Origin: Pulicaria dysenterica
Lineage: Eukaryota > Streptophyta > Magnoliopsida > Asterales > Asteraceae
Length of the DNA: 64,000 bases
Reading direction: 5' to 3'
Assembly (NCBI GenBank): GCA_947179395.2
Contig: OX359290.1
Span: 8,112,003 to 8,176,002 of the forward strand
Below the pieces are notes generated by a model, which did no database searches, had not been told where the DNA came from, and saw only the letters and a program-made list of their open reading frames with translations. Of the stretch, positions 35,120 to 47,366 are shown one piece after another (within the stretch, counting starts at the first letter, position 1; every line of letters starts with the position of its first letter). A program made the translations under genes and the position numbers.

Positions 35120-36110
35120 ATGACTTCCAAACAGACCCTGCTTCTTCTGAATCTTGAAAACATGAAGAATTTTCAAGAAACAACCATTAACAAAGCTGAT
35201 GAGCCTGAAGAAAGCAGCTGGACCTTTTACTTTGAAGATTTTTTATGGCAAAATGATCCAAAAGTGATCATGAGTTGTAATGAAACCCCGAGTTCCTTTG
35301 CGCCCGATGCTACTTCGTCTATAGTCAAGAAAACAGTCTGCTTTAGAGATGATTATGCTAAGAAACTAAGGTTCAAGAAGAGGAAAAACAAAGGAGTAAT
35401 AATTGATGATTCTTTAGAAGACACTGCTAGTTCTCCTTTAAACAGCCCAAAGGTAGGTTTATAACATGCATTTATATATTTCTATACATCTTTATGTTGC
35501 TAATTTTCTTTACCAAAGTATTTTGATGTATTTAGCAACTGATTTCTTTGCAGCATTAATAGTAGGATGACATATAACATATCACAAAATGAAAACACTA
35601 CACGTTTGAGGGTTTTAGAGAGGTTTATTTCAATTTTCGGGTCTTTATGGTGTTAGGAAGCTGATCATTTACACATGTTCACTAACAGGTTGCTTATTTG
35701 GATCAAGTGAAAATCAAGAACAAGGAAACCCCACACATCTTAGAGGTTAGTTTTAACAATATCTTTCCGGTGTTCACATCATGAACATGAAAAAAGTACG
35801 GTACCCTTTATAGGAACAAACAGTATACTTGATAGCATCGTTCGCTCTTATAAAGGGTAGCTTAATTTTTGTTTGTTTACTACAATGTAACAATCGTTGG
35901 TCTATACTGAAAATAACAAATATATTACTTCAAATAGCTTGACAATTAATTTTTTTGTTCATAATCATGAATATTTTGTAGGAGAAGGTTGGCATAACCT
36001 GTGAAGAACTGAACAAGAGAAGGGTAATTAGTTCTAGTTCAAATATGGAGTTGAAGAAAAGAGGGCTTTGTTTAGTACCTTTGTCTTCATTGGCCAATTA
36101 TCTTTCTTGA
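35120..36110 (+). CDS. Vascular-related unknown protein (VUP)-like small protein
   Basis: Three exons in phase 0: 35120-35452, 35689-35745 and 35982-36110, giving 172 residues. The N-terminal half has PEESSWTFYFEDFLWQND (residues 29-46), matching the W-T-x-Y-F-E-D-F motif I associate with the plant VUP family. A basic patch KKLRFKKRKNKG near residues 83-94 could be a nuclear localisation signal. The conserved C-terminus is KKRGLCLVPLSSLANYLS. VUP proteins are linked to vascular development and hormone response in Arabidopsis; the biochemical role is unknown. The middle exon is only 57 nt. The exon structure and both end motifs make a real gene likely. The family name is from memory, with SOB five-like proteins as the alternative. 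Confidence 0.78.
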
Positions 36111-38199
36111 ATCAAAATTAAGACCATTTCTTTGATGCACAACCCTTTCAAAAGCAAAGTATGATGGACTAGCTATTTATTTTCTAAAATTATCCCGAAA
36201 AACTACGTCAAAGGTGAACATTTTCATATCTGTTTTAATTATCGACGTATGTTAATTGCAGTCTGTCTAATGATCAATCATGTGTTAGAAGGCATTGATC
36301 ATGAGCCATAACAATCGTTGGTTGGGTTCGTGTGTACACAAATCACCTCTCTTGAAATACTAAACTTGCGTTTTCATTGCGAATAAATTGTCATTATAAT
36401 AACGAAAATGCCAATAATTAAAAAACAAATAAGAATATATTTATAAATATAAAAAACCATAAAACACCCTGGACAGTTCGTAAGAATTTATAGCAGCCTG
36501 CAAGTGGCCATTCTTAAAGACATTACAGGAATAGAAAACCTTAAATCTTCTGTACGGCTGTACAATGTAAAATCACATCAAATAAGAAACTAAAATTTTA
36601 TAAAACATACATAGGAAGAAAAGCCTGATTTACCATTTTTATATACAACACGAATTCAAAACTTAGATGTTGTTGCATTCACAGTTTTATTCTGTAATTT
36701 AATTAACGGATAGAAGTTATAAATCATTTTCACAAGAAATTTATAAATCAATGCCAGTCAAGAAAAAGAAGTTATAAATTCCCTCTGAGTGTGGGTAGAT
36801 ATATATGCAGACTCCCCTGTCCTTTTGGTCCAGAGACAAACTGTCATGGGTTCTATGCTCATTATTGATACTGATGTACATGTTATGTGTACTTTTTCTT
36901 TGTCATGGTTATTTTCTTTCTATAAATTATCAATTACAAACAAAGTTTAAATTTGCATGGAAACCAAAAACAAGCACACAAAGAAAAGAAAAATAACGAG
37001 ACTCGGCCCACAAACATAGATGAAGTAAGATCAACGTTGAAAGACAAAGCAACACAAGCTATGAAACTTTTATAGGTTTTACTATGTGTATAGCTAAAAA
37101 GGCATATCTCTTTCGCTTTATCTTATTGATTTCATCTTCACATAGCTTTGTGAATATAAATCAAACATATAAAATGAAACAAAATCAACAAACGGAGAAT
37201 AATTTGCGTCGCCAACAACATTTATCTTAGGTGTTGCTACACTCAGAGACCATTTAAATATGAGTTGTTTAAATCATTTTGATGTTTAATAATTTAAATT
37301 GTGTATGAGTATAACATCGTATAAGTTTATTGGCAGCAAATGTTATTATATTGTAAACAAATAGGTTTGTAAGTTCTACTAGGCAAAAGTTGGGCTGAAG
37401 ATGCTTTAATTAGGTAGACATGCAATAGAAAAGATGGCACATGAGATTAGGTAGACAATGCAAGCTGCAGCTATAGCCATTTTCTTAAGTAAACATTACA
37501 CCAATTTGTTAATTGTCAAACCACCAAGACAACATGACATTATTTTCAACTTCTGAGGTGATTCTTCTTAGGCTATAGGCTATACCCATCCTTCTTTCAT
37601 TCTCTCTTTTTTTCATTTTCTCTTTTCATCTTTATTCTTATCTTTCTAATTATAAAATACCCATCTTTCTGGCATTCACCGTTGTCCCTTTTAAAATAAA
37701 GGCTATATGAGCTATATGTGTGTGTGTGAGAGAAAGAGAGAGAGAGAGAGAGAGCGCGTGATAGAGTAAGAGAGAGAAAGAGTGTGTGTATGTGTGTTTG
37801 AAGGAAGACTCAGCAGTTGAGAAGAGCCGGAGTGGGTAATTTGGGTTAAACATATGTTTAGAAGTTATCCCTTTCAAAAGATACAACCACCCAAAACCTT
37901 TACGAAAAGAAAATTATGTAAATTTTATAACTATAATCAACATATCAAATATTTATAAAAATCTAAATTTTTTATGTCGACCCATATCCCTACTACTCTA
38001 CTAGTGCTCACATAGTGTAAACAAGTGACATACCAATGATTAAGATAAGTAAATAACTATTATTGCAAGCAAGTGATACGGGTCAATTATGTATCTTTTG
38101 TGACATTTGATCAGCAAATGGCTATCGATCGAAAAACTAAAGCTTTACTGCTGTGACATTAGAGAAATAGGATATGATGAGTTAGAATGTCGATCGATC
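36111..38199. other. Intergenic between the VUP-like gene and ETFA
   Basis: About 2.1 kb without a credible gene. It holds GA/GT-rich microsatellite sequence at 37716-37797 and AT-rich DNA. It contains the 3' flanks of two convergent genes. Confidence 0.6.
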
Positions 38200-41100
38200 T
38201 TATTTTTTCTCTGGAAGCTTCTCTAACAACTCGGGTATTATTTCGAAAAGATCACCTACGAGTCCATAATCAGCAACCTGCATTTTAAGAAGACATCATT
38301 AAAAGTTTTAAAAACGCCTTCTAAATTAAAAATTATAAATCAAGATTATTATAACAAATTACAAGTATAACCACAGGAAGGAAAAGAATCATCAAATGGG
38401 AAACCTGTGACCTGAAAAATTGGCGCATCGGAATCTTTGTTAACTGCAACAATGACTTTTGAATCTCTCATTCCTGCTATGTGTTGGATGGCTCCAGAGA
38501 CACCAAAAGCCATATACAGTTCTGGAGCAACGATCTTGCCAGTCTGCCCAACCTGGCATGAATGGGCGGGCCGGTTAACAAGTCAACAGTAATTGCCAGC
38601 TTTACTTACCATACTATGAATTTATTTAACCTTTTTTGAGCTAAATTCTCTTGCAAATTGCAATATTAGAAAAGATTTTTAAAAAGAACATGCTATGGGT
38701 GTTACCTGGAGCTCGTTAGGAACGTATCCTGCATCTACAGCAGCACGAGTGGCACCAACTATGCAAACAACAGGAGGATATTAAAAACTACAATTACAAA
38801 TTTCATATTGCAATAACATGGAAAGGGTCTAAAGAACTAGTAATGTTCTAGTAGAATTGTCGAAGTATACTTCAGTTAAGAACGCCCTTAATGTGCTTAC
38901 TACATTTGTTTTATATTCTTGCATATACTTTCGAAATAATTGAAGTGAATAGCAGTTATTGGATTCATTTAATGATAATCATGCATGAAATTACTTGAAA
39001 TATGAAATGGAATAAGAATAAGAACCTGCAGCACCAAGTTTTTCAGCGAGCTTTTCTATCAATTTGAAGTTCTCAGAGCTTTTAAGAGCTCGCCCCCCTG
39101 TAACAACAACACGTGCGCTTCCAAGATCCGGGCCTTCTGAATCTTGAGAGGCTTGGTTCACATATCTAGAATTTTCATCTATCAAAAGATATAACCAAAA
39201 TATTTAGCAAGGGATATGAGTGCTCTTATGAGTAGAGATGAAAAATAGTAGGGTCAGATGGGTTGGGTAATTGGTCAAAATAATAATCTAGCCTTTTTAA
39301 ATAAAAAAAATTAAAGAGGTTGCAAGTATCATAATACATTTTAGGCGATTTTCGACCAAGCTAATGTCATAAAATTGGCAACGTAGTTATCTCAGTGTTC
39401 CACATTGGTCATAACTCAAAAAGATACATTCTTTACCAATTTAGTCATTAAACGTGTAAAAAGTTCCAGTTTGTCCATTTTTATGAAGTATACGATGACT
39501 AATGTTGGACATTTGAAAAAGTATGTTGCTAATTGACTTATTAAAAAATGACAAAAAATAAACAGTAAAGTTCAAAAACTAAATTAGTACAGATCAAAGT
39601 ACAATAATGAATAACCTATATTGTATAGTGAGATAACTCTGTTCTATTTTACAACATTATCCCATTTTCAACCCATTCAATTGGTTTCCCTTTTTACTTG
39701 TTTTGACCAGTTATAAATAACACAACACCAGAATTGACAAACATAGGAATGACGATCATCCTTGCAAAACAATATATTATAATTCTACTAAAGTATATTG
39801 AACACACCTTCCCCAAACGTTGATAGATCAACTTGGTGTATTGGGGCGGGATTAGTTTTAGAAACAGATGAATTTGAGGCCACAGGGAAAGAGGTAGCCC
39901 TAATGGTCAACATGCAAGGATCTGAACCTGTGTAGCGGATAGTACATAGAGCATTGCCAGCATATATTGGCCTGTCAAATAAAAAAGAAGAAGAAATGGT
40001 AGCAATTAGTGAACATAAAACTAGTCTTAAGATTACATTACGCTAATGTTACTTCTGACCCAAAGAGATTATTTACTTCAGTCATATCAATATGTCTCAG
40101 TTTGTTAGCATCATGTGTGTGTAAAAGAGTGATAGAAATGTCAGTAGTTAAGTGATCAACCCCTTGTTATGTTCAAGAAACTAAGTTATGATGAGCACGT
40201 AACAAGACAAGTACCTCACAAATGTTCGTGGTTCTGATATTTCAATGACATCAGTAACCGGTGAGACATCAAGAAGGGCAGCTGCACGAGGTAATATATT
40301 TTTCCCAAAAGAGCTTGAAGCAGCAACAATGTGTGAGTATTCACCTTTTTGCTGCACCAAATGGACTAATTTGGCCCATGCTTCAGCTAGAGGGTGTTTA
40401 AATTTATCAGAATCGGCCACGAGCACCTAAATAGGCAACATCCAACAATTAAAACATCAAAACAATTATTTTATTTGGGGTGGGGGGGGCAAAAGTAAGA
40501 AAAATTTAATTGCCCATGTCATATTATAATGATCTAAGAAATGAGATGTGGCAATTCCTACCAATTTACTTACTTATCAAGTTATCAAGGGTTCATCTGG
40601 GTCAAGTTTATCGCAGAAGGGTCAAATGGTTCCTATAAAAATATCTATTAAAAGGAGAACAGGTCAAACGGATTAAAAGTCGCCTAAAGTTTATTTTTTA
40701 GTGCATAAAACCTCCTAAATTGTATTTGATCAAAAATATATGTATCAAAACAATATTGTTTTTGCAATCAAATTTTTAAAACATTCAATATTTTATAGGA
40801 AATGGTTGAAGAAGTGTTTGCGGGTCAACCCATCTGACTCGTTTAAACTAGTATGACAGCTTCCAACCTGAACTCATTATCCAACTCGCCCGATACCCAT
40901 AACATCACGTCTACATCAAGCAACAGGTCAAATTGTTCGATTTGGGTCGGGTTTTATCTCAAACTGGTTAGCTAGACCAAATTAGAATATTTCGCTAAAA
41001 TTATATCATTATCATGAATTCATGATAACTTGTTTCTGTAATCATAATTAAGACATTAGCTATTTACAAAATAATGGATCCGCGGGTCACCCCGTTTCAC

Positions 41101-42407
41101 CTGTACCAAAAAATGGTTCGTTTCACCCTGAACTTGTTACCCAGCCAGCCCACCTTCCCACCTCTATAGAAAAGCAAATAATATGAAATCCAAGAGCACA
41201 TCATTCCCAACTCATATGAGATACCTGAGAAACAGAAGGATGACATGAAGCAGCATTTGCAGCAGCCTCTTGCAAGGAAGGGCCCGCCCCAGCCAATAGC
41301 AAATATAAAGAGTTATCTTTACACAAGAACTTGCTAGCAGCCTCTACTGAACTCAATGAAGTTTTAGTGAGTGAACCACCTTCATGTTCTGCTATAATTA
41401 ATGTTCCAATCTGTTTTAAAGTTCACAGCACAAATCAGCAACACTTTTAAATGCTTTTAAAAGAATAATAAGTCTGAAATTGGGAATAGAAGAAAGGGGA
41501 GTACTGCTACATGAATTATTTTTCTCAAAAGCGTAAAGGAAAAATGATTCAAGAAGATGCATAAATAATAATAGTATTGCATTTAACTAAAAAGAGCACT
41601 AATTCACATAACACTTCAAGAAAAAACAACATAACTTCAAAGGTAACATGGCATTAAACTACATAGAGTTCTAATTCACTAAGATTTACAAAACATACAT
41701 TAACATTCGCTCTTTATTTAATTAGTTACTGCATTTACCTCGAAAATATTTAAATGATCATAACATATTAGGTAGTTATGAAGTTGTTAACATCCAAACA
41801 ATTTAACCAGAAAGTACTCTTTTTCTTTTCTTGATTAAGGGATTGCATTAATATTCTGCAATTATATCACACAATTTGTAAAAACCCTATTGCAAACACC
41901 CTTCTGTACTGTTGTTTGGTTGTGAATTTTCGAAGTGTTCTATTGCAGATATCTCTAATAAGATATATAGCTGCTACAAAATGATTAAAATCAGGAAATC
42001 TATGTTTAACCTCGAAAATCGTTTATGTTGAAGATATATATCAACATTTTCAAATAAATAACCATTGGCAAGCTAGGGCGTGGAATTAACATTTGTAACC
42101 ATTGTGAATTTGAAAAAATTAAATCATATGAATCAACGATCAACTTCATTGAGTAGTTTGAAAGCAAAAGCTAGCAGAATAAATCATTAAAAAAACTATA
42201 TAAAACAGCTAAAAACACTGTAAACATGAATCAGCAGAGTAAAGAACCGCGAAGGATGAAATTTCAAGTTGAGATCGATTCCCAATTAAGAGAAACAATA
42301 AAAATAACAAAATCAACTGATGAAGCAAGATTCAGGCTTACATATCTAGACGATGCGATTGAAGGACGAGGATGAGCGGTTAGGTGTCTGAGAGTAGCTC
42401 GGAGCAT
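38200..42407 (-). CDS. ETFA: Electron transfer flavoprotein subunit alpha, mitochondrial
   Basis: Eight minus-strand exons: 42342-42407, 41225-41410, 40215-40426, 39808-39971, 39026-39178, 38706-38758, 38412-38552 and 38200-38277. All junctions are GT-AG and all phases close, giving 350 residues, close to the usual plant length. Residues 1-22 (MLRATLRHLTAHPRPSIASS) form a basic, serine-rich mitochondrial presequence. Domain I follows (IGTLIIAEHEGGSL onward). The FAD-binding domain includes VVVTGGRAL (near 237), GQTGK (280-284), GVSGAIQHIAGM with the conserved H302, and VNKDSDAPIF...ADYGLVGDLF. With the beta subunit it passes electrons from matrix dehydrogenases, for example in branched-chain amino acid and lysine breakdown, to ETF-ubiquinone oxidoreductase. 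The largest introns (931, 798 and 629 bp) hold repeat-like DNA. Confidence 0.96.
39230..39730. repeat. Dispersed repeat in an ETFA intron
   Basis: TCAGATGGGTTGGGTAATTG at the left and GGTTTCCCTTTTTACTTG / TTTTGACCAGTTAT near the right resemble repeat phrases in the SDR intron and in the next ETFA intron (40590-41170, with GGGTCAACCCATCTGACTCG). Element borders were not resolved. Confidence 0.35.
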
Positions 42408-44441
42408 TTTGCTGCTGAGAGTAGACTCCTACTCGGGGATTCTAGTTTGTAGAGCCGTATTCGAGCTTCCCATTTCATAAATCTGATCGTTTATCGTCAA
42501 CTGTCAAACTCGAGGCATGATCCCTTCTTAATCTTTTCTTTCTAGTGTTCTATTTTTATAAACTAAATATTTTTGGTCAAACAAAAGATTTGGAAGGAAT
42601 AAAAAAATTGTTTAATTTTCTCTCTATATAAAAATGTAAATTTTTGAAGGAAATGAAATGAAAACTCTAATATTTTTTAAACTAATTTCTAATATTTTTT
42701 TAAAAGTCTCTAATCTTTATACTTTTTAGATCTCTAAAATAAGAAATATCTAATTGTGATATTAATAAAATACTAACATCAATTAATTTAATTAAATAAT
42801 TCTAGTTACTCATCTAATTAAATTAAGAGTTTTAGTCATGTAATTTTAAACATTCATTTGATCAAACTTAAGATCAATTTTAACTCTAAAACCAGTGTAA
42901 ACTTATGGGTTTTATTATAGTCATATACCATTTTACTATAAAAGTATATTAATAGACTACAGAGTTGCTTTTCAAAAAAAAAATAAAAAATAGACTACAC
43001 AGTTTTTTTGAATTTAAAGTCTGTCACATTAATTAATTCAAAATATGTTTTAGGCAAAATTAATCCACTAAACTCTAATTAGAATAATAATATCATCCAT
43101 AAAAATAGCAAAGTCTGATCTTGTGCATAAAATTCTCTTACTTTTTATTAATCCTCCAAAAAAACGAGTATTTGTAGAGAAATATGTAGCAGAGGGATGT
43201 TGAGACACTCGATGAATATTGGGAAAGATTTAAATATCTTTGTACATTTGTCCCCACCATAGATTATCGAAACAATTATTGTTGTGATATTTCAATGAGG
43301 TTTTACTTCCCATGAAGACGAAGATAATTGATGCCAAGTGGTGGTGCAATCTTTAACCAAACCCCAACCCATACTAGAAGTTTAATCACCACCATGGCTG
43401 AAAATTCCCGGCACTTAAATTTGATAGCATTAACAACATTTGACTAACCTTGTTAAACAGTTAACATTAGGAAAAGAATAGGTTCGTGAGGTGAAATATG
43501 CAATGATATGACTTATCCTACCTATACATGTCCTACACCTCAAGAGTAAAGGTTTGTGTTAACCGAGAATGTGAATGCATATATGGGACAGCCCTCGTCC
43601 CATATATTTTTCAATAATAATTCATATGATAACCTAAGGCAACCTTAATTTCAGAATTTTCACCCGATGCCTGAACAACAATTCCAGCTACGAGCTCCAT
43701 TCAATCCTAACCATGGATCACCAAGTAATTCAGGTACGTCCCTTGATGATTGGTTAATGATCATGCTTGCAACATCCGCGAATTCCTTGGAGACTAAAGG
43801 AAAATTACCCTCTTGAACAAAGACAGATCTGAGGCAAAACACAAGCTCAATCCGAGACAAATCCGTGAACCGCTCGATCCTCCCATGAGCCGTAGCCCAA
43901 CAACGACCCCAATATCAAGTTTACTAACAAATTCCAACCTAAATGTTCTATTCTTAGGTTAGAAATTACATTTAATCATCAAATGGAATTAATTCAAATC
44001 ATCAATATGTAGTATACATATATTAATATTTAATGGCACCAAGGCCTCAAATGACTCTTGGACTACTAACAGACCCTGAAGAAAATCAATTCCAAGCTAC
44101 CAACAGTTACTATTAATCGAATTATATTCTTTGTATAATTTGATAAAAGAATAGGAGATCTTACCTTAAACTCTTAAAGGCTTAAACAAAACTTCATGAA
44201 ACTGCCCCACCATTGCAATCTTTTACCATTCATTGTGTCAATTGTAATCCTTACTTTTACTTGACTTTTATTATGGTGAACGAATTTTTACAACCGTGAT
44301 ATTCGGTCACATGAGAGTTGATTTGTTTGATACTTGTTGCGTCTAGTTTATATATGGTGCATCTCGTCACTTTCTTTTGAAAGCATCTCAAAAATACATC
44401 TCACTTAAAATTCCAAATTCTACGATGCGTGGGTTTGTTGA
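42408..44441. other. Intergenic, ETFA upstream region plus a decayed gag-like relic
   Basis: The ETFA promoter should lie just right of 42407; no clear motif was picked. At about 43650-43910 on the plus strand a broken frame reads HPMPEQQFQLRAPFNP and SLDDWLMIMLATSANSLETK, resembling gag sequence of LTR retrotransposons, followed by stops. It is a weak relic. The rest is AT-rich. Confidence 0.4.
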
Positions 44442-44444
44442 TTA

Positions 44445-44766
44445 GAGCATGGGGTATACATGCTTGAAGTATCCCATGCTTCAACGCCACATCAGCTCCA
44501 CAGCACTTATGCTTCAACCATGCTTAAATTTTCGTACTACCCATGCTTCCCATGCTTCAAAAAATATTATTAAAAAATATCTCATTTTCTCTCTCCTTCT
44601 TTTCTCTCTCTTTTTTGCACTCTATCTCTCTCTTCTTCTCCTCGGCAACCGAATGCTTCAACAGCATGCTTCAAATCGGTACCTAAAGGGGCGGGGTGGT
44701 GTTTGGCTCGGTACCGCACAACCACATCATCATACCGAATGGATGCCGAGAGTACTCCCTTTGCTC
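44445..44766. mobile_element. Tourist-like MITE
   Basis: TTA duplications (44442-44444 and 44767-44769) flank inverted tips GAGCATGGGGTATAC and, from the right end, GAGCAAAGGGAGTAC. The 322-bp interior is non-coding, with repeated ATGCTTCAA / CCCATGCTTC words. TTA plus these tips fits a PIF/Harbinger-derived MITE. Confidence 0.82.
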
Positions 44767-44769
44767 TTA

Positions 44770-45477
44770 GAGTTTTCTCTTGTGCTGTCATTCTCTCTTT
44801 TGTTTCACCTATGGCTCCCAGTATCAACTCTCAAGTCTCAGGATTAGGTTAAGGCTGTTCATCAAATAGAATTGATATGTGGGTTACACGTTAGTATTCG
44901 AATACCCAAACATAAGATTATGATTTTTAATTCTGTTTTAATTTGCTCTAGTTTGTTCTTTTTACTAAGTAGCATGTTGGAGAACCCTAGAGGGGTAGGA
45001 ACCTTCCAAGTCTGCATAGGTATTAGGTGAAATATTTAGAATGGATTAACAAGTCCGCGGGAAACAACATTTAAGAAACTTTGTTCATTCGCCCCAAGTG
45101 AAAGAAGAAGCCTAAGACTGGGCGTAGCGCGTGGCGGGTAGGCCAGCGGTTAGCCCGCAGTTCCATTGAAACACCGCGACGCCCCAAGCGGTTTGTAGCT
45201 AGCGAGTAGGGCCACGGTTTCTCGAAGCCTCGCAACCCTCAAATTAATCATCGATTTTTTCTTTTCTTTTTTTCTTTTTTACCGTTTCCAACAGTCACAT
45301 GTAAAAAAAATTCCAAAAAACTAGCCAACGGCTAGTAGTATTTATCAAAAAAAATTTAAATTTTTTCCCAATTCACTCACTATGAATATCACAAATCTTT
45401 CCTCTTATTGTTACACCAACTTTCTTCGTTTTTCTCTCTATTTCACACCAAATTTCTTCGTATCATTTCATTTTCAT
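44770..45477. other. Upstream part of a Harbinger-like element
   Basis: No gene before 45478. Positions 45110-45240 are GC-rich (GGCGTAGCGCGTGGCGGG, CGCCCCAAGCGG), followed by an AT-rich leader with CCAACGGCTAG, as in the 5' regions of plant PIF/Harbinger elements carrying a Myb-like ORF. Outer termini were not resolved. Confidence 0.45.
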
Positions 45478-46878
45478 ATGGATTCAACCACGCCAACTTC
45501 ATCGCGTCGTAGCCGTGGAAAAGGTTCGGTTTCGGGTTCAACACCTACCTCGGACCCTAACCTTGGGTTGTTTCGCTCAACCGGGTTACATTCCACAAAC
45601 GGACCCTAACCTTGGGTTTCAACAATTTCAAAACGCGGACCCTAACCTTGGGTTTTAACAATTTCAACCACTTCCACCGGATGTTTTTAGTTCGCAACAA
45701 TGGATGCTACAACAAGGATGTCTCCCTGCTAAATTCAATATTCATCCACCGTTCTACATGACCCAACCCGGTCAATTCCGAACCTCCTCCCAACCCGAGC
45801 TACCGTTTTCTCTAGAAGACGAGTGTGTCCCCGAAACTCAAGAACCGCAAACACCACAATCTTCGCCGACACAACAATCAAACCCAACACAATCAAGCCC
45901 TACAACAGATAAGGAAAAAAAGTAAGCTTTTGAAAATAGAGCAAAACCGCAACATGGACCATGGAAGAAGAAGTGGCGTTGGTATCCGCATGGACAGAGA
46001 TTTCCGAGAATCCCGTCGTCGGTAACGCGCAAAAATGATATAATTAATAATATTATTGTTATTATTATTATTATTATTATTTATTATTAATTAATTAATT
46101 ATTATTTATTATTGTTATTATTATTATTACTATTTATTTTTTATTATTGTTATTATTATTATTTGTTACTGTAGATTGCTTTTGGAAGCGCGTGGAAGCG
46201 CTTTTTTAAGAACGGCTCGATCGTGATCCATACCAATTAGCTTCTCAATTCAACACCAAGTTCAAGCAATTGAACCGAATGATAACGTGCTTTCCCAGCA
46301 TCTACAACAACTTGCATAATACGAGGAAGAGTGGTCAAAGCGATGCAAACCTTCTAAAACTAGCACACCAACGTTATCAAGCGGAAAATAATAGAAATGC
46401 ATATACCAATAAACATGCTTGCGAGGTGGTATACAAATGTCCTAAATGGACAAATGTTCCATTGATAGACACTTCGCGGTCCATTGGTCGGGCAGCAAAA
46501 CGTAGCAAAACATCATATTCTTCCGATGTACAAGTTGCGGGGGGTGATGGAGATGATGATGAAGCCGAGGCCGAGGAGCCTAAACGATCCATCAGGAGAG
46601 ACAAAGCAAAAAGGGCATAATCGAGTTCTGGAGGATCGGGCATGGGTGAGTCTACTCCGGAGGGTAGATAAACACTTTGTTGACTCGGTTAAGCAGTTAC
46701 AAGGATCAGATTGATTCTTATATGCTTATAAGATAAAAAAAAGCTTGAGATGGAGGAACGAGCATTGATATTAAAAGAGGATGCCCAATATGAAAGAGAT
46801 TACGAGTTTCTAATGAGCCCGCATGACCACCTTACGGGAGAGACTTTGAAATTACTAAGGCGAAAAAGGAGGTTATAA
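45478..46878 (+). pseudogene. PIF/Harbinger-associated Myb/trihelix-like ORF1, decayed
   Basis: The relic starts MDSTTPTSSRRSRGKG (ATG 45478), passes through a Q/P/S-rich part with several frameshifts, then the Myb-like helix core WTMEEEVALVSAWTEISENP (from about 45955). A TTA-rich insertion or intron (46040-46165) follows. After it come FWKRVEALF, a recognisable FPSIYNNLHNTRKSGQSDAN region (open frame 46270-46620) and a DKAKRA...SSSGGSG tail. This is the ORF1 type often annotated as glutathione S-transferase T3-like or NAM-associated protein. Stops and frameshifts show it is dead. Confidence 0.78.
45550..45660 (+). repeat. Three copies of CGGACCCTAACCTTGGGTT
   Basis: A 19-bp unit within the Harbinger ORF1 relic occurs three times, encoding DPNLG where in frame. 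Its expansion contributes to the frame loss. Confidence 0.85.
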
Positions 46879-47031
46879 AATTAAGGTTGAAGCAAATTTA
46901 CAACTCTTAAATGTAATCGCATTTTTATGTCGTGCAAATTTACAACTCTTTTCCTTTCCTTCACAGCTTAATCTCGAGAACAGGACGTTAATCTACTCGA
47001 AACCCGAAAAGAATACCCGAACAAAACCCTG
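46879..47031. other. Short spacer, 3' flank of the Harbinger relic
   Basis: CAAATTTACAACTCTT occurs twice (near 46890 and 46926). No gene. Confidence 0.4.
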
Positions 47032-47366
47032 ATGTGTTTTATCAGGGTTCTAAAAAATGCGTCATGGCGGTGCCAAGGCGTGAGGCGCGACTCTACCATT
47101 AAGAAATAGCCCTTGGCGTTGAGGTTAGGCGTGGCGTAAGATAAGGCGGCATAAGGCGCACCTTTACGCGCCATATGACTAGTTTTTTAAAGAGTGGCGC
47201 CCCAAAAAAAATTAATTTGACTTTTTTTATATACATTGTGCGGTCGTGTATGTTGAACTTCTATACGTTTGTATTTTGTAATTTATATATGTACTTTGCC
47301 CCTAATTTGTGCAACTTTGTGTAATTTGTATATTGATAATAATAAACCTTTATGTGTTTTATCAGG

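Noticed and set aside
43660..43910. A conserved host gene fragment
   Set aside because: The broken frame resembles retrotransposon gag sequence and has multiple stops.
44449..44847. 132-residue open frame and an antisense partner
   Set aside because: It lies within a Tourist-like MITE with TTA duplication and low-complexity Leu/Ser content.
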